NCBI GenBank assembly: GCA_019456245.1
Contig: VRUF01000044.1
Span: forward strand, 2,685 to 15,477
DNA length: 12,793 nucleotides
Reading direction: 5' to 3'
Source of the DNA: Planctomycetota bacterium
GTDB lineage: Bacteria; Planctomycetota; Phycisphaerae; Sedimentisphaerales; Anaerohalosphaeraceae
Shown piece by piece: positions 1-5,984 of the stretch (position 1 is its first letter; every line of letters begins with the position of its first letter). The notes beneath the pieces were generated by a model. The model did no database searches, was not told the origin of the DNA, and saw only the letters and a program-made list of their open reading frames with translations. The translations under genes and the position numbers were made by a program.

Positions 1-124
1 AGGGTACAAAGACCCGCCGATAATCTTGCGGCAAACGCCATTTATATATCGGCATCTAAACCACAGGTTCTTAACCTCCCGACCCTCACTGTCAGCATCA
101 ACAAAGCAACTATTCACATTATTT

Positions 125-192
125 AAAAAAAAAACGGTGAGCCAACGCAGTATCCGGCAAAATTAACCGGATTATACAGTTTTGGCTCACCG
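125..192 (-). terminator. rho-independent terminator of rpsA operon
   Basis: On the minus strand an 11-bp perfect stem (arms at 182-192 and 135-145, CGGTGAGCCAA with its complement) is followed by ten T residues (complement of A125-134). A second, inner 6-bp stem (152-157 with 167-172) sits in its loop. It lies about 30 nt past the rpsA stop codon, so it ends the plsC-ispH-rpsA transcript. The plus strand has no T run after the stem, so it works in one direction only. Confidence 0.93.
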
Positions 193-223
193 CAAAATAC
201 CACAAATAGATTTTGGAGCGTTA

Positions 224-2227
224 CTACTGGTTTTCGTCAGATTCCTTACTCTCGATGTTTTCAGTTTCATCCGCTCCGGAATCTGCTTCTTCCGCAGGAG
301 CCTCTTCTGTTTCTTGCTCTTTAACCGCACTTTCTTCTGCCGCAACTGCTTCTTCGGCAACCGCTTCTTCAGCAACCGCTTCTTCGGCAACTGCTTCTTC
401 AGCAACCGCTTCTTCAGCCGCAGCCTTTGCTTCTTTGTCTCCTTCGGTTTCAAGTGTCACAGAGTTAGGTATCAGCATACCATCAAGTCCGCCACGACGT
501 TGCGGAGCATCTCCCATGACCTCCATGTCTTCGGAGATCTTAGCTTGCTCTTCCGTCGACAGTTTTTCGCCAGCGTCGCTTTCCGCTGCCCACTGAACGC
601 GACGCAGGCTAAGACCTATCTTACGTGCATCGGTGTCAACACGAAGGATCTTCACTTCAAGCTCATCGCCAAGATTCACAACATCCTGAGGCTTATCGAT
701 CTTTTCATCGGAAAGTTCGGAAATATGAAGCAGACCTTCAAGATCTGGCTCAAGTTCGATAAATACACCGAAATTCGTAAGTTTAGTCACAATTCCGTGT
801 ACGATCTGACCGGGCAGGTACTTCTCCGGTATTGCGTGTATCCACGGATCCGCTGTCATCTGCTTCACTCCAAGAGAGACCCGATGTTTTCCTTCGTCAA
901 CTTCAAGAACCAGGCATTTGATCTCAACGCCTTTGTCATAAGCTTCGCTGGGATGGTTGAACTTCTTTGTCCAGTTCATATCGGAGATATGAATAAGACC
1001 GTCGATCCCGGGTTCAATCTCGACGAACGCACCATAATTCGTAAGTCCCGTAACCTTGGCATTAATGATTGTACCAGGAGGATACTTCTGCGATGCAATG
1101 GTCCACGGATTAGTCTCGAGCTGCTTGATACCAAGTGAAATTTCCTGCTTATCCTTATTTACGTCAAGAACCACAACTTCGATATCTTCGTTAAGGTTAA
1201 GAATATCCGCTGGATGTGCGATACGTCGCGTCCAGCTCATCTCACTGATATGAACAAGCCCTTCGATTCCTTCCTCAAGCCGAATAAACGCTCCGTAGTT
1301 CATGATATTGACAACTGTACCCTTAACACGCGAACTGATCGGATAACGATCTTCCGCGGTCTGCCATGGGCTCTGAACTTTCTGCTTAAGGCCAAGCGAT
1401 ATCTTTTCGTTATCTTTATCGACGCCGATAACCATGCATTCGATTTCCTGATCGAACTGTACTATCTCGGAAGGATGAGATATCCTGCCCCAGCTAAGAT
1501 CAGAAATATGAAGAAGACCGTCGAGACCGCCAAGGTCTACGAATACGCCAAAGTCGGCGATATTCTTAACGATTCCCTTGCGAACCTGACCAACTTCGAT
1601 CTCTTTAAGAATCGTCTCCTTGCTGCTCTTGCGTTCTTCCTCGATCAGTTTACGACGTGACACCACGATATTGTGATTCTCGGTATCGATCTTAAGTATC
1701 TTGCATTCAAGCTCTTGGCCGATAAACCTGCTGATGTCACCAGGCTTGCGAATATCAACCTGAGACGCCGGCAAAAATACCGGAACTCCGATATCAACCA
1801 GAAGACCGCCCTTGATACGACGAGTTACCCTACCGGTTACAATATCACCCTCGGCATTGTTAGCGATTACACGTTCCCATCCGCGAATTCGGTCTGCCTT
1901 ACGCTTATTCAGAAGTATACCGCCTTCGGCATCGACCTCTTCGATAAGCACTTCGATTTTCTTACCGGCTACTATTTCTTCTGGATCGTCAAATTCACTT
2001 GCATCGACAATACCTTCGCTCTTAAGCCCAAGCTCTACGATAACATCATTACCAAGACGAAGAACGATCTTACCTTCAAGGATCGTACCGGGTTCAAGAG
2101 ATGCCATTTTTGATTCAAGCGTTTCCTCGAGCATTGTGCTTTCAGATTCACCGAAAATTGCCTGTACTTCGCAGTTTAATTCCTCTTCCGAAATCCCCAG
2201 GGTGCTGAAAATATTTCTGTCTACCAT
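224..2227 (-). CDS. rpsA: 30S ribosomal protein S1
   Basis: Ribosomal protein S1 binds mRNA at the 30S subunit and helps load structured or weak-SD messages. The 667-residue product carries six S1 RNA-binding domains at about residues 46-112, 126-192, 212-282, 299-369, 383-456 and 471-543; the last four are the typical ones, with NYGAFV-like and GLxHIS-like motifs. The start at 2227 (MVDRNIF) is preceded by AGGA nine bases upstream; an upstream in-frame start at 2308 would add 27 unconserved residues that fall in the leader hairpin. The tail (about 544-667) is acidic, Ala/Glu-rich and low-complexity, with five AEEAV-type pentapeptide repeats. It is the last gene of plsC-ispH-rpsA, a gene order known from Firmicutes (there with cmk in front and sometimes an IspH-S1 fusion). 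Here the two proteins are separate. Confidence 0.96.
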   Translation of the reverse strand: MVDRNIFSTLGISEEELNCEVQAIFGESESTMLEETLESKMASLEPGTILEGKIVLRLGNDVIVELGLKSEGIVDASEFDDPEEIVAGKKIEVLIEEVDAEGGILLNKRKADRIRGWERVIANNAEGDIVTGRVTRRIKGGLLVDIGVPVFLPASQVDIRKPGDISRFIGQELECKILKIDTENHNIVVSRRKLIEEERKSSKETILKEIEVGQVRKGIVKNIADFGVFVDLGGLDGLLHISDLSWGRISHPSEIVQFDQEIECMVIGVDKDNEKISLGLKQKVQSPWQTAEDRYPISSRVKGTVVNIMNYGAFIRLEEGIEGLVHISEMSWTRRIAHPADILNLNEDIEVVVLDVNKDKQEISLGIKQLETNPWTIASQKYPPGTIINAKVTGLTNYGAFVEIEPGIDGLIHISDMNWTKKFNHPSEAYDKGVEIKCLVLEVDEGKHRVSLGVKQMTADPWIHAIPEKYLPGQIVHGIVTKLTNFGVFIELEPDLEGLLHISELSDEKIDKPQDVVNLGDELEVKILRVDTDARKIGLSLRRVQWAAESDAGEKLSTEEQAKISEDMEVMGDAPQRRGGLDGMLIPNSVTLETEGDKEAKAAAEEAVAEEAVAEEAVAEEAVAEEAVAAEESAVKEQETEEAPAEEADSGADETENIESKESDENQ
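342..416 (-). repeat. five tandem 15-bp repeats in the rpsA tail
   Basis: Five contiguous 15-bp units (342-356, 357-371, 372-386, 387-401, 402-416) differ only at two positions (C/T at the sixth base, A/G at the last). They keep the reading frame and encode EEAVA-type pentapeptides in the disordered S1 tail. Because the unit is a multiple of three, copy changes lengthen or shorten the tail without a frameshift. The low complexity creates long spurious open frames on other frames here. Confidence 0.93.
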
Positions 2228-2236
2228 AATATTAAT

Positions 2237-2281
2237 TCCTAATGTGGAGTCTGTTACCTCAGCTCGTCGGCGCCCCACATT
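2237..2281 (-). promoter_or_regulatory. rpsA leader hairpin abutting the Shine-Dalgarno
   Basis: In the rpsA leader, AATGTGG (complement of 2275-2281) pairs with CCACATT (complement of 2241-2247). A second stem, GAGCTG with CAGACTC (one bulged A), stacks above it around an AGGTAA loop. The 3' arm ends exactly where the AGGA ribosome binding site (complement of 2237-2240) begins. Known: E. coli rpsA is autoregulated through leader hairpins flanking a weak SD. Inference: a similar control may operate here. The pairing is visible; the function is not proven. Confidence 0.4.
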
Positions 2282-2373
2282 CACGCCGAAAAACCGAACA
2301 ATTAACAACTATCAATAAAAAACGCATCAGCCAACGCAGCCAATACGATCTATCTAAAACTAACGACCAACGA

Positions 2374-3204
2374 TTAGTAGGCCCTCAGCTTTTCAACAAA
2401 ATCATTGATCACCCACTCAGGCGTAGAAGCCCCAGCCGTAACACCGGCGCAAGACCTTCCGCGCAGCACTGTTTTATCAAGTTCGTGCCAGTTTTGCAAG
2501 TGAAACGTTTGATTATTGTGTTTTTTGCACAATTCCGCAAGCTTGCGGGTATTGGCACTATGTAATCCCCCCAATACGAACATAATATCAACCTCCTTAC
2601 AAAGTTTCACAGCAGAATCCTGACGCCTGATCGCCTCCCGGCAAAGAGTATTAACCACCTTAAGCTCAGAAAAACCACGTTTTATGATTTCTCCCACCAT
2701 CTCAGCAAAATGTCCCGGGCTCTGAGTTGTCTGGCTGATAACACCAAGCTTGCCATGCTCACCAAGCCGGCAAAGGTCTTTTTTGCTCCCGATAACTACC
2801 ACATCTTCCCCAAATCCAACAATTGCCTTAACTTCCGGATGCGTTTCGTCGCCTATTATCACGATTTTATAACCCTCGGCACTCAGAGTGTGACAGAGCT
2901 TCTGGACTCGCTTTACCAGAACACATGTTGCGTCAACGATCTCAAGTCCCTTTTCTTCGATCTGCCGAAATTGTTCAAGTGTTGCACCATGCGACCGGAT
3001 CAGCACCGTCCCGGAAGCGACCTCATCGACACTGCTCACTGTCACAAGACCAGCCTTCAACAGTTCGGTCACAACATCGGCGTTATGAATGATAGGCCCC
3101 AGGCTGTAAACTTTCTTACCCTTGCTAAGCGTCTTCCTTGCAAGCTCGATCGCAACATTTACACCCTTGCAAAATCCGCACTTTTCAGCAATAGTTACTT
3201 TCAT
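2374..3204 (-). CDS. ispH: 4-hydroxy-3-methylbut-2-enyl diphosphate reductase
   Basis: IspH (LytB) is the [4Fe-4S] enzyme that makes IPP and DMAPP from HMBPP in the last step of the MEP isoprenoid pathway, in the cytosol. The 276-residue length fits the compact form of the family. The three cluster cysteines are present: C12 (CGFCKGV), C94 (VDATC) and C188 (NTLC). Substrate-pocket residues are also there: H40 in GPIIHN, H72 in RSHG, H122 and E124 in THPEV, and the C-terminal GASTPEWVI motif. The start overlaps the plsC stop by four bases (ATGA), and GGAGG lies about nine bases upstream, which points to translational coupling. A 146-nt gap separates it from rpsA. Confidence 0.97.
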   Translation of the reverse strand: MKVTIAEKCGFCKGVNVAIELARKTLSKGKKVYSLGPIIHNADVVTELLKAGLVTVSSVDEVASGTVLIRSHGATLEQFRQIEEKGLEIVDATCVLVKRVQKLCHTLSAEGYKIVIIGDETHPEVKAIVGFGEDVVVIGSKKDLCRLGEHGKLGVISQTTQSPGHFAEMVGEIIKRGFSELKVVNTLCREAIRRQDSAVKLCKEVDIMFVLGGLHSANTRKLAELCKKHNNQTFHLQNWHELDKTVLRGRSCAGVTAGASTPEWVINDFVEKLRAY

Positions 3205-3872
3205 GATTCTTTGTCCTCCGAATATATGTATGCTTCCTTACCCCCGACCTTACGAAGTTCATCCTGCATCTGACGCATCTTATTCATAAGCAAAACAGAA
3301 AACGCTTTATCCCCCATCTCAGCTATCTCCTCTGCCGTTATCGCCTCTCCGTAACTAACCCGAACCTTACCGAGCGACGGCCACTTTTTGCTTCTCGGCC
3401 AGCACTCAAAAGCTCCGTCAATAACCACAGGAACCACAGAAGCACCCGTTTTTCGAGTCAAAAGCGTAAATCCAGGCTGAACTTTCGCGATCTTACCGTC
3501 ATAGGTACGCGACCCCTCAGGGAAAAGACAAACAGTCGCGTTTTCTTTCAGCTTACCGATTATCTTACGCATTGCTCCAAGATCTGCCGCCCCGAGACGT
3601 ATGGGGATTGCATATACAAATTTCAGAAAAGAACCAACGAACTTATGCTTAAAAAGACTGTCCCGAGCAACATAATACATATGACGCCGTACAAGCAACT
3701 GGCAAAATATCGGATCGAAAAAGCTCTGATGATTACTAAGAAATATCACAGGCCCCTTGGAGGGAACATTCTTAACACCATACCCACGCATACGGAAAAA
3801 GGGTACAAACGTCACAAACAGAATATCCCGTATAATCTCATAAACAATTTTATTAAACCAAAACTTAATCAT
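3201..3872 (-). CDS. plsC: 1-acyl-sn-glycerol-3-phosphate acyltransferase (PlsC family)
   Basis: PlsC-type enzymes transfer an acyl chain to lysophosphatidic acid to give phosphatidic acid at the inner face of the cytoplasmic membrane. The 223-residue product has an N-terminal hydrophobic segment (about 10-26), the catalytic HX4D motif at 48-53 (NHQSFFDP) and the glycerol-phosphate-binding FPEGSR motif at 117-122 (EGSR rather than the commoner EGTR). The length is normal for the family. The ribosome binding site is weak (GAG before ATTTTATG). This is the first gene of the operon; cmk, which precedes plsC in the Firmicute version of this cluster, is absent from the window. The substrate is inferred from family and not resolved by sequence. 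Confidence 0.92.
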   Translation of the reverse strand: MIKFWFNKIVYEIIRDILFVTFVPFFRMRGYGVKNVPSKGPVIFLSNHQSFFDPIFCQLLVRRHMYYVARDSLFKHKFVGSFLKFVYAIPIRLGAADLGAMRKIIGKLKENATVCLFPEGSRTYDGKIAKVQPGFTLLTRKTGASVVPVVIDGAFECWPRSKKWPSLGKVRVSYGEAITAEEIAEMGDKAFSVLLMNKMRQMQDELRKVGGKEAYIYSEDKES

Positions 3873-3923
3873 AAAATCTCATATAAAAATAACGATTGCC
3901 GAAGGCCCGCATAACACCCACGA

Positions 3924-3951
3924 ATTATAGGCCTAAATACGAATCGGTCAA
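3924..3951 (-). promoter_or_regulatory. sigma70-type promoter of plsC-ispH-rpsA
   Basis: On the minus strand TTGACC (complement of 3946-3951) and a perfect TATAAT (complement of 3924-3929) are separated by 16 bp. Transcription would start near 3917, leaving a leader of about 45 nt before the plsC ATG at 3872. This supports plsC as the first gene of the operon. Confidence 0.75.
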
Positions 3952-4046
3952 GCCGCAAACAAAACTTGCATCTCTATACAAATTTTAAAGCCCCTCAATT
4001 ATTCACAGAACAACATACTTTCTTCATCGTAACAACTCCAAAGGGA

Positions 4047-4108
4047 AAAGGCTGGGGAAATATCGGAGTGAGCTTTCCCCTTGTTTAAAGAAAGAATTTA
4101 CTCCTCCT
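4047..4108 (+). repeat. structured repeat element, copy 1 (candidate pseudoknot RNA)
   Basis: This is one of two ~62-nt direct copies (the other at 4293-4353), about 90% identical. Stem 1 is GGGGAAA (4054-4060) with TTTCCCC (4074-4080). Its loop carries GGAGT (4065-4069), which can pair with ACTCC (4100-4104) across an A-rich linker (4081-4099). That is the topology of an H-type pseudoknot. A strong terminator follows 12 nt later. No protein gene lies on the plus strand upstream, so a transcript through here would be noncoding leader or small RNA. I do not recognise it as a known riboswitch class. The surrounding gap 3952-4475 holds nothing else I can support, and I see no convincing plus-strand promoter in front of it. 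Confidence 0.8.
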
Positions 4109-4120
4109 GAAGGTATAGCA

Positions 4121-4151
4121 ACCCGGAGTCCGGGGGGGACTCCGGGTTTTT
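4121..4151 (+). terminator. strong rho-independent terminator after repeat copy 1
   Basis: An 11-bp perfect GC-rich stem, ACCCGGAGTCC (4121-4131) with GGACTCCGGGT (4137-4147), closes a GGGGG loop and runs into T4147-4151. There is no plus-strand coding sequence upstream that it could end, which implies a noncoding transcript through repeat copy 1. The 5' arm contains GGAGT, so it could alternatively pair with ACTCC of the repeat. Confidence 0.88.
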
Positions 4152-4292
4152 CTCTACCCTCACCTATTCTGCCCCAAAGCCGCATCACTTCATCATTGGC
4201 CATTCCGTGTTGAGTGTTGGCTATTCATCTTTTTCTCCTGTAGCAGCCCCAACGAACCACCAGTCTCCTAAATCGTAGCAATTGTAGAAAAG

Positions 4293-4353
4293 AAAGGCTG
4301 GGGAAATTAGGAGTGAGCTTTCCCCTTGTTTAGAAAAAGAATTTACTCCTCCT
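4293..4353 (+). repeat. structured repeat element, copy 2 (candidate pseudoknot RNA)
   Basis: This is the second copy of the element at 4047-4108. Stem 1 is GGGGAAA (4300-4306) with TTTCCCC (4319-4325). The second pairing is AGGAGT (4309-4314) with ACTCCT (4345-4350), one base pair longer than in copy 1. The differences from copy 1 fall in the loop and the A-rich linker (4326-4344), while both stems are kept. A hairpin follows immediately, and the 70-codon gene starts 122 nt further on. Alternatives: a pair of small RNAs, or a REP-like dispersed repeat. Confidence 0.8.
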
Positions 4354-4354
4354 T

Positions 4355-4398
4355 AACAAGAATGAGCTCGGGTATGAGGATATTCGGGCTCATTTGTT
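4355..4398 (+). terminator. terminator-like hairpin after repeat copy 2
   Basis: AATGAGCTCG (4361-4370) pairs with CGGGCTCATT (4385-4394) over ten pairs including one G-U. A further AACA (4355-4358) pairs with TGTT (4395-4398) across a two-base bulge. The stretch after the stem is only moderately T-rich, so it is a weaker terminator than the one at 4121-4151. CTTGTT (4325-4330) in the repeat could compete by pairing with AACAAG (4355-4360). Confidence 0.5.
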
Positions 4399-4475
4399 AT
4401 CCTCGGCAGCCATGTTTTATGCACTCACTCATTCGCCGAACCGTAGGAATTATATATAAGGCAAAGGAGTAGAAT

Positions 4476-4688
4476 ATGAGTATTACAGCCGAAAAATCAG
4501 AAAAAAAGCTCAGAAAAGGCCATCTAAGCCACGATCTCGGCTTATACATGGGGCGCAAAGTCTACTTACACAAGAGGAAGAAACACGAAAAGCCCAAACA
4601 CCAGCCGGATATCCCCACCGAAGAAGAGTTCTACGGGCTATACGATCCATACGACATCTTCGGTCCCTTCGGACCGTATTGGGGCTAA
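4476..4688 (+). CDS. 70-residue orphan protein
   Basis: I do not recognise this protein. An ATG with AAAGGAG six bases upstream is a strong initiation site. Residues 1-45 are very basic (many Lys/Arg/His, for example HKRKKHEKPKH); the C-terminal 25 are acidic and aromatic, ending in Tyr/Phe/Pro/Gly-rich sequence (DPYDIFGPFGPYWG). There is no signal peptide, membrane segment or cysteine, so it is probably cytosolic and perhaps binds nucleic acid through the basic half (inference from charge only). It is the first gene downstream of the two structured repeats, and its AGGAGT ribosome binding site (4465-4470) is complementary to the ACTCCT strand of repeat copy 2, which suggests those elements control it. 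Confidence 0.7.
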   Translation: MSITAEKSEKKLRKGHLSHDLGLYMGRKVYLHKRKKHEKPKHQPDIPTEEEFYGLYDPYDIFGPFGPYWG

Positions 4689-4725
4689 TATATTGATCAC
4701 GATTGAAAATTCCCGTTTTGTTCGC

Positions 4726-4762
4726 GGTAACTTGCTTGCAAACAAATAGTTACCATTTTATT
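4726..4762 (+). terminator. possible weak terminator downstream of the 70-residue gene
   Basis: GGTAACT (4726-4732) and AGTTACC (4748-4754) form a 7-bp stem with a 15-nt loop, followed by ATTTTATT. It lies about 40 nt after the stop codon. The stem is AT-rich and the T run is interrupted, so this is tentative. Confidence 0.4.
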
Positions 4763-4775
4763 CGCGTCCGCGTAC

Positions 4776-4789
4776 TACCCTTAAGGGTA
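4776..4789. promoter_or_regulatory. 14-bp perfect palindrome
   Basis: TACCCTTAAGGGTA reads the same on both strands, with no spacer, in the gap between the 70-residue gene and the PEP-CTERM promoter. The form suits a homodimeric DNA-binding protein. It is about 130 bp upstream of the -35 box, so any role is unproven. The rest of the 361-nt gap 4689-5049 holds only the hairpin at 4726 and the promoter region at 4868-4932. Confidence 0.3.
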
Positions 4790-4903
4790 TGCATTGTCTG
4801 TGGAATAATTATAATATAAATCCAATTGTCTTACAGAAAAACGCAATTACAGCATTTATAACAACGATTTTCGGCCAATCTTCAAAAATATCGGTTTTCG
4901 GCA

Positions 4904-4932
4904 TTGAAATCGTCCAGCCAATGTCCTATAAT
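4904..4932 (+). promoter_or_regulatory. sigma70-type promoter of the PEP-CTERM gene
   Basis: TTGAAA (4904-4909) and a perfect TATAAT (4927-4932) are separated by an ideal 17 bp. The start point would be near 4939, giving a leader of about 110 nt. Two direct copies of TTTTCGGC (4868-4875, 4895-4902) lie just upstream of the -35 box, 27 bp apart, and may bind a regulator. In the leader, GTACG and CGTAC can pair around 4957-4989. Confidence 0.75.
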
Positions 4933-5049
4933 GAGGGTATCGACAGAGTAGTTTTGTACGTTATATGACACAAGGGTGAGTTCGTACGTCAGTTGTCGGT
5001 TTATCTTTTAGTTTGGATAATACTATTAGACAATAGACGGGGGTATAAA

Positions 5050-5652
5050 ATGAAAAGGTTATTTGTATTTGGTCTGGTACTTGCGTTGGGTTCGATTGCG
5101 CAAGCAAATCCAGTTACCATTGCGACATTTGAAGATCCCTCAGCGACGTCCACAGACTGGCTTTTCGAAATTATGAATAATGGTGACAACGGTGACATTA
5201 TAGGCGGATGGACTGGTAGCGGCCTTGATCTGAAGGTACCAAGTGCAAGCAAGATTTACACTAATACATGGTTCAGGATGACAATTTTGTTATATGGCGG
5301 TGGCATTAGCGGTGAAACAGGTGCAGGAGCGATCGAATTTTATACTAATGGAGGTGTGGATTCAATTCTGAAAATCAATTTCGCAAAAGCATTTCTAAGC
5401 CAGGGCGGTCTTGCATCGAATTGGCTTTACTCTTCAGAATCTGACATCAAAATCACAGGTGTTGACTTTGCCGGTGAGCTTACCGGAGAAGCATCATTCG
5501 GTTTCGTTTTTACAAACTATGTAATAATGCCGGATGACGGCGGATTCACAGCAACAGCAGCTTTTGTATCTTCTGCGATTACCCCCGAACCGGCAACAAT
5601 GGCGTTGTTTGGACTCGGCGGTTTGCTGCTTCGCAGGAAACGTAAAGCATAG
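5050..5652 (+). CDS. PEP-CTERM sorting-domain secreted protein
   Basis: The protein is exported by the Sec route and then probably processed by an exosortase at the cell surface; its biological role is unknown. The 200-residue product has a signal peptide (MKRLFVFGLVLALGSIAQA, cleavage near residue 19-20), a Gly/Ser/Thr/Asn-rich extracellular domain with no recognised motif and no cysteine after the signal, and a C-terminal PEP-CTERM: TPEPAT, a short hydrophobic stretch, then RRKRK. The ATG at 5050 is chosen because the signal peptide starts there and GGGGG lies seven bases upstream; the longer frame from 4993 begins with TTG and lacks a binding site. It has its own promoter (4904-4932) and terminator (5679-5713), so it is a single-gene transcript. 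No exosortase gene is in the window. Confidence 0.9.
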   Translation: MKRLFVFGLVLALGSIAQANPVTIATFEDPSATSTDWLFEIMNNGDNGDIIGGWTGSGLDLKVPSASKIYTNTWFRMTILLYGGGISGETGAGAIEFYTNGGVDSILKINFAKAFLSQGGLASNWLYSSESDIKITGVDFAGELTGEASFGFVFTNYVIMPDDGGFTATAAFVSSAITPEPATMALFGLGGLLLRRKRKA

Positions 5653-5678
5653 CCGTAAAACCTAAACCTAAAAAAAGA

Positions 5679-5713
5679 GGGCCGGCAATTCCAATCTGCC
5701 AGCCCGTTTTTTT
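5679..5713 (+). terminator. rho-independent terminator of the PEP-CTERM gene
   Basis: GGGCCGGCA (5679-5687) pairs with TGCCAGCCC (5697-5705), eight pairs with one C-A mismatch, followed by G and seven T residues (5707-5713). It starts 27 nt after the stop codon. Confidence 0.9.
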
Positions 5714-5829
5714 GCAAAATCAAAACACCTTAACAAGGTTAAATAGCTACAAAATAAGCAGTTATGTCAACCCGCCCAACTTTTGCCAAGAGCAAATATT
5801 TTGAGCAAGCCCCTTTTTTCCACTCAAAC

Positions 5830-5901
5830 AACCCCCCGGAGAATTTTTATAAGAACCGCAATACATCTGGTTCGTCTAAATAAGAAAGGGGGCGGTTTTT
5901 T
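5830..5901 (+). promoter_or_regulatory. candidate attenuator or terminator in the gap before the 93-residue gene
   Basis: Two mutually exclusive hairpins are possible: GAACC (5853-5857) with GGTTC (5869-5873), or AACCGC (5854-5859) with GCGGTT (5892-5897), the latter running into six T residues (5896-5901). A C6 tract (5832-5837) can also pair with the GGGGG before the terminator arm. The layout resembles an antiterminator/terminator pair, but the loops are large and the evidence is only complementarity. Apart from this, the terminator at 5679 and the palindrome at 5952, I see nothing in 5714-5984. Confidence 0.3.
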
Positions 5902-5951
5902 ATCTTAAAAGTAAGAGTATTAAGGACTGCGACCCAAGGTCTAAAACAGGT

Positions 5952-5965
5952 TATAAACGTTTATA
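5952..5965. promoter_or_regulatory. 14-bp perfect palindrome next to the 93-residue gene
   Basis: TATAAACGTTTATA is a perfect palindrome ending seven bases before the AAGGAG ribosome binding site of the gene at 5985. The position and symmetry suit an operator site, but an AT-rich palindrome this short can arise by chance. Confidence 0.3.
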
Positions 5966-5984
5966 TTGTGTAAGGAGAAAAAAA

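Noticed and set aside
1..126. Open plus-strand frame from the window edge to a TAA at 124-126 (41 codons), possibly the end of a gene convergent with rpsA.
   Set aside because: A second plus-strand frame and one minus-strand frame are also open here, and the stretch is too short to tell them apart.
182..1138. Long plus-strand frame with repeated Phe-Phe-Arg/Asn motifs, opposite rpsA.
   Set aside because: It is the antisense reading of the rpsA tail repeats and S1 domains, without a start signal.
2228..2308. In-frame N-terminal extension of S1 starting at 2308.
   Set aside because: It lacks a ribosome binding site and overlaps the leader hairpin; the ATG at 2227 has AGGA at a proper distance.
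140..2339. Shared 11-mer AGCCAACGCAG in the rpsA terminator (140-150) and in the ispH-rpsA gap (2329-2339).
   Set aside because: Single short match without further similarity; probably chance.
2311..2350. Weak stem CGTAT/ATGCG followed by six T residues between ispH and rpsA on the minus strand.
   Set aside because: Only five pairs with one G-T and a 15-nt loop; too weak to call a terminator inside an operon.
4993..5049. Longer version of the PEP-CTERM gene starting with TTG at 4993.
   Set aside because: The signal peptide begins at the ATG at 5050, which has a G-rich binding site; the extension reads through the leader.
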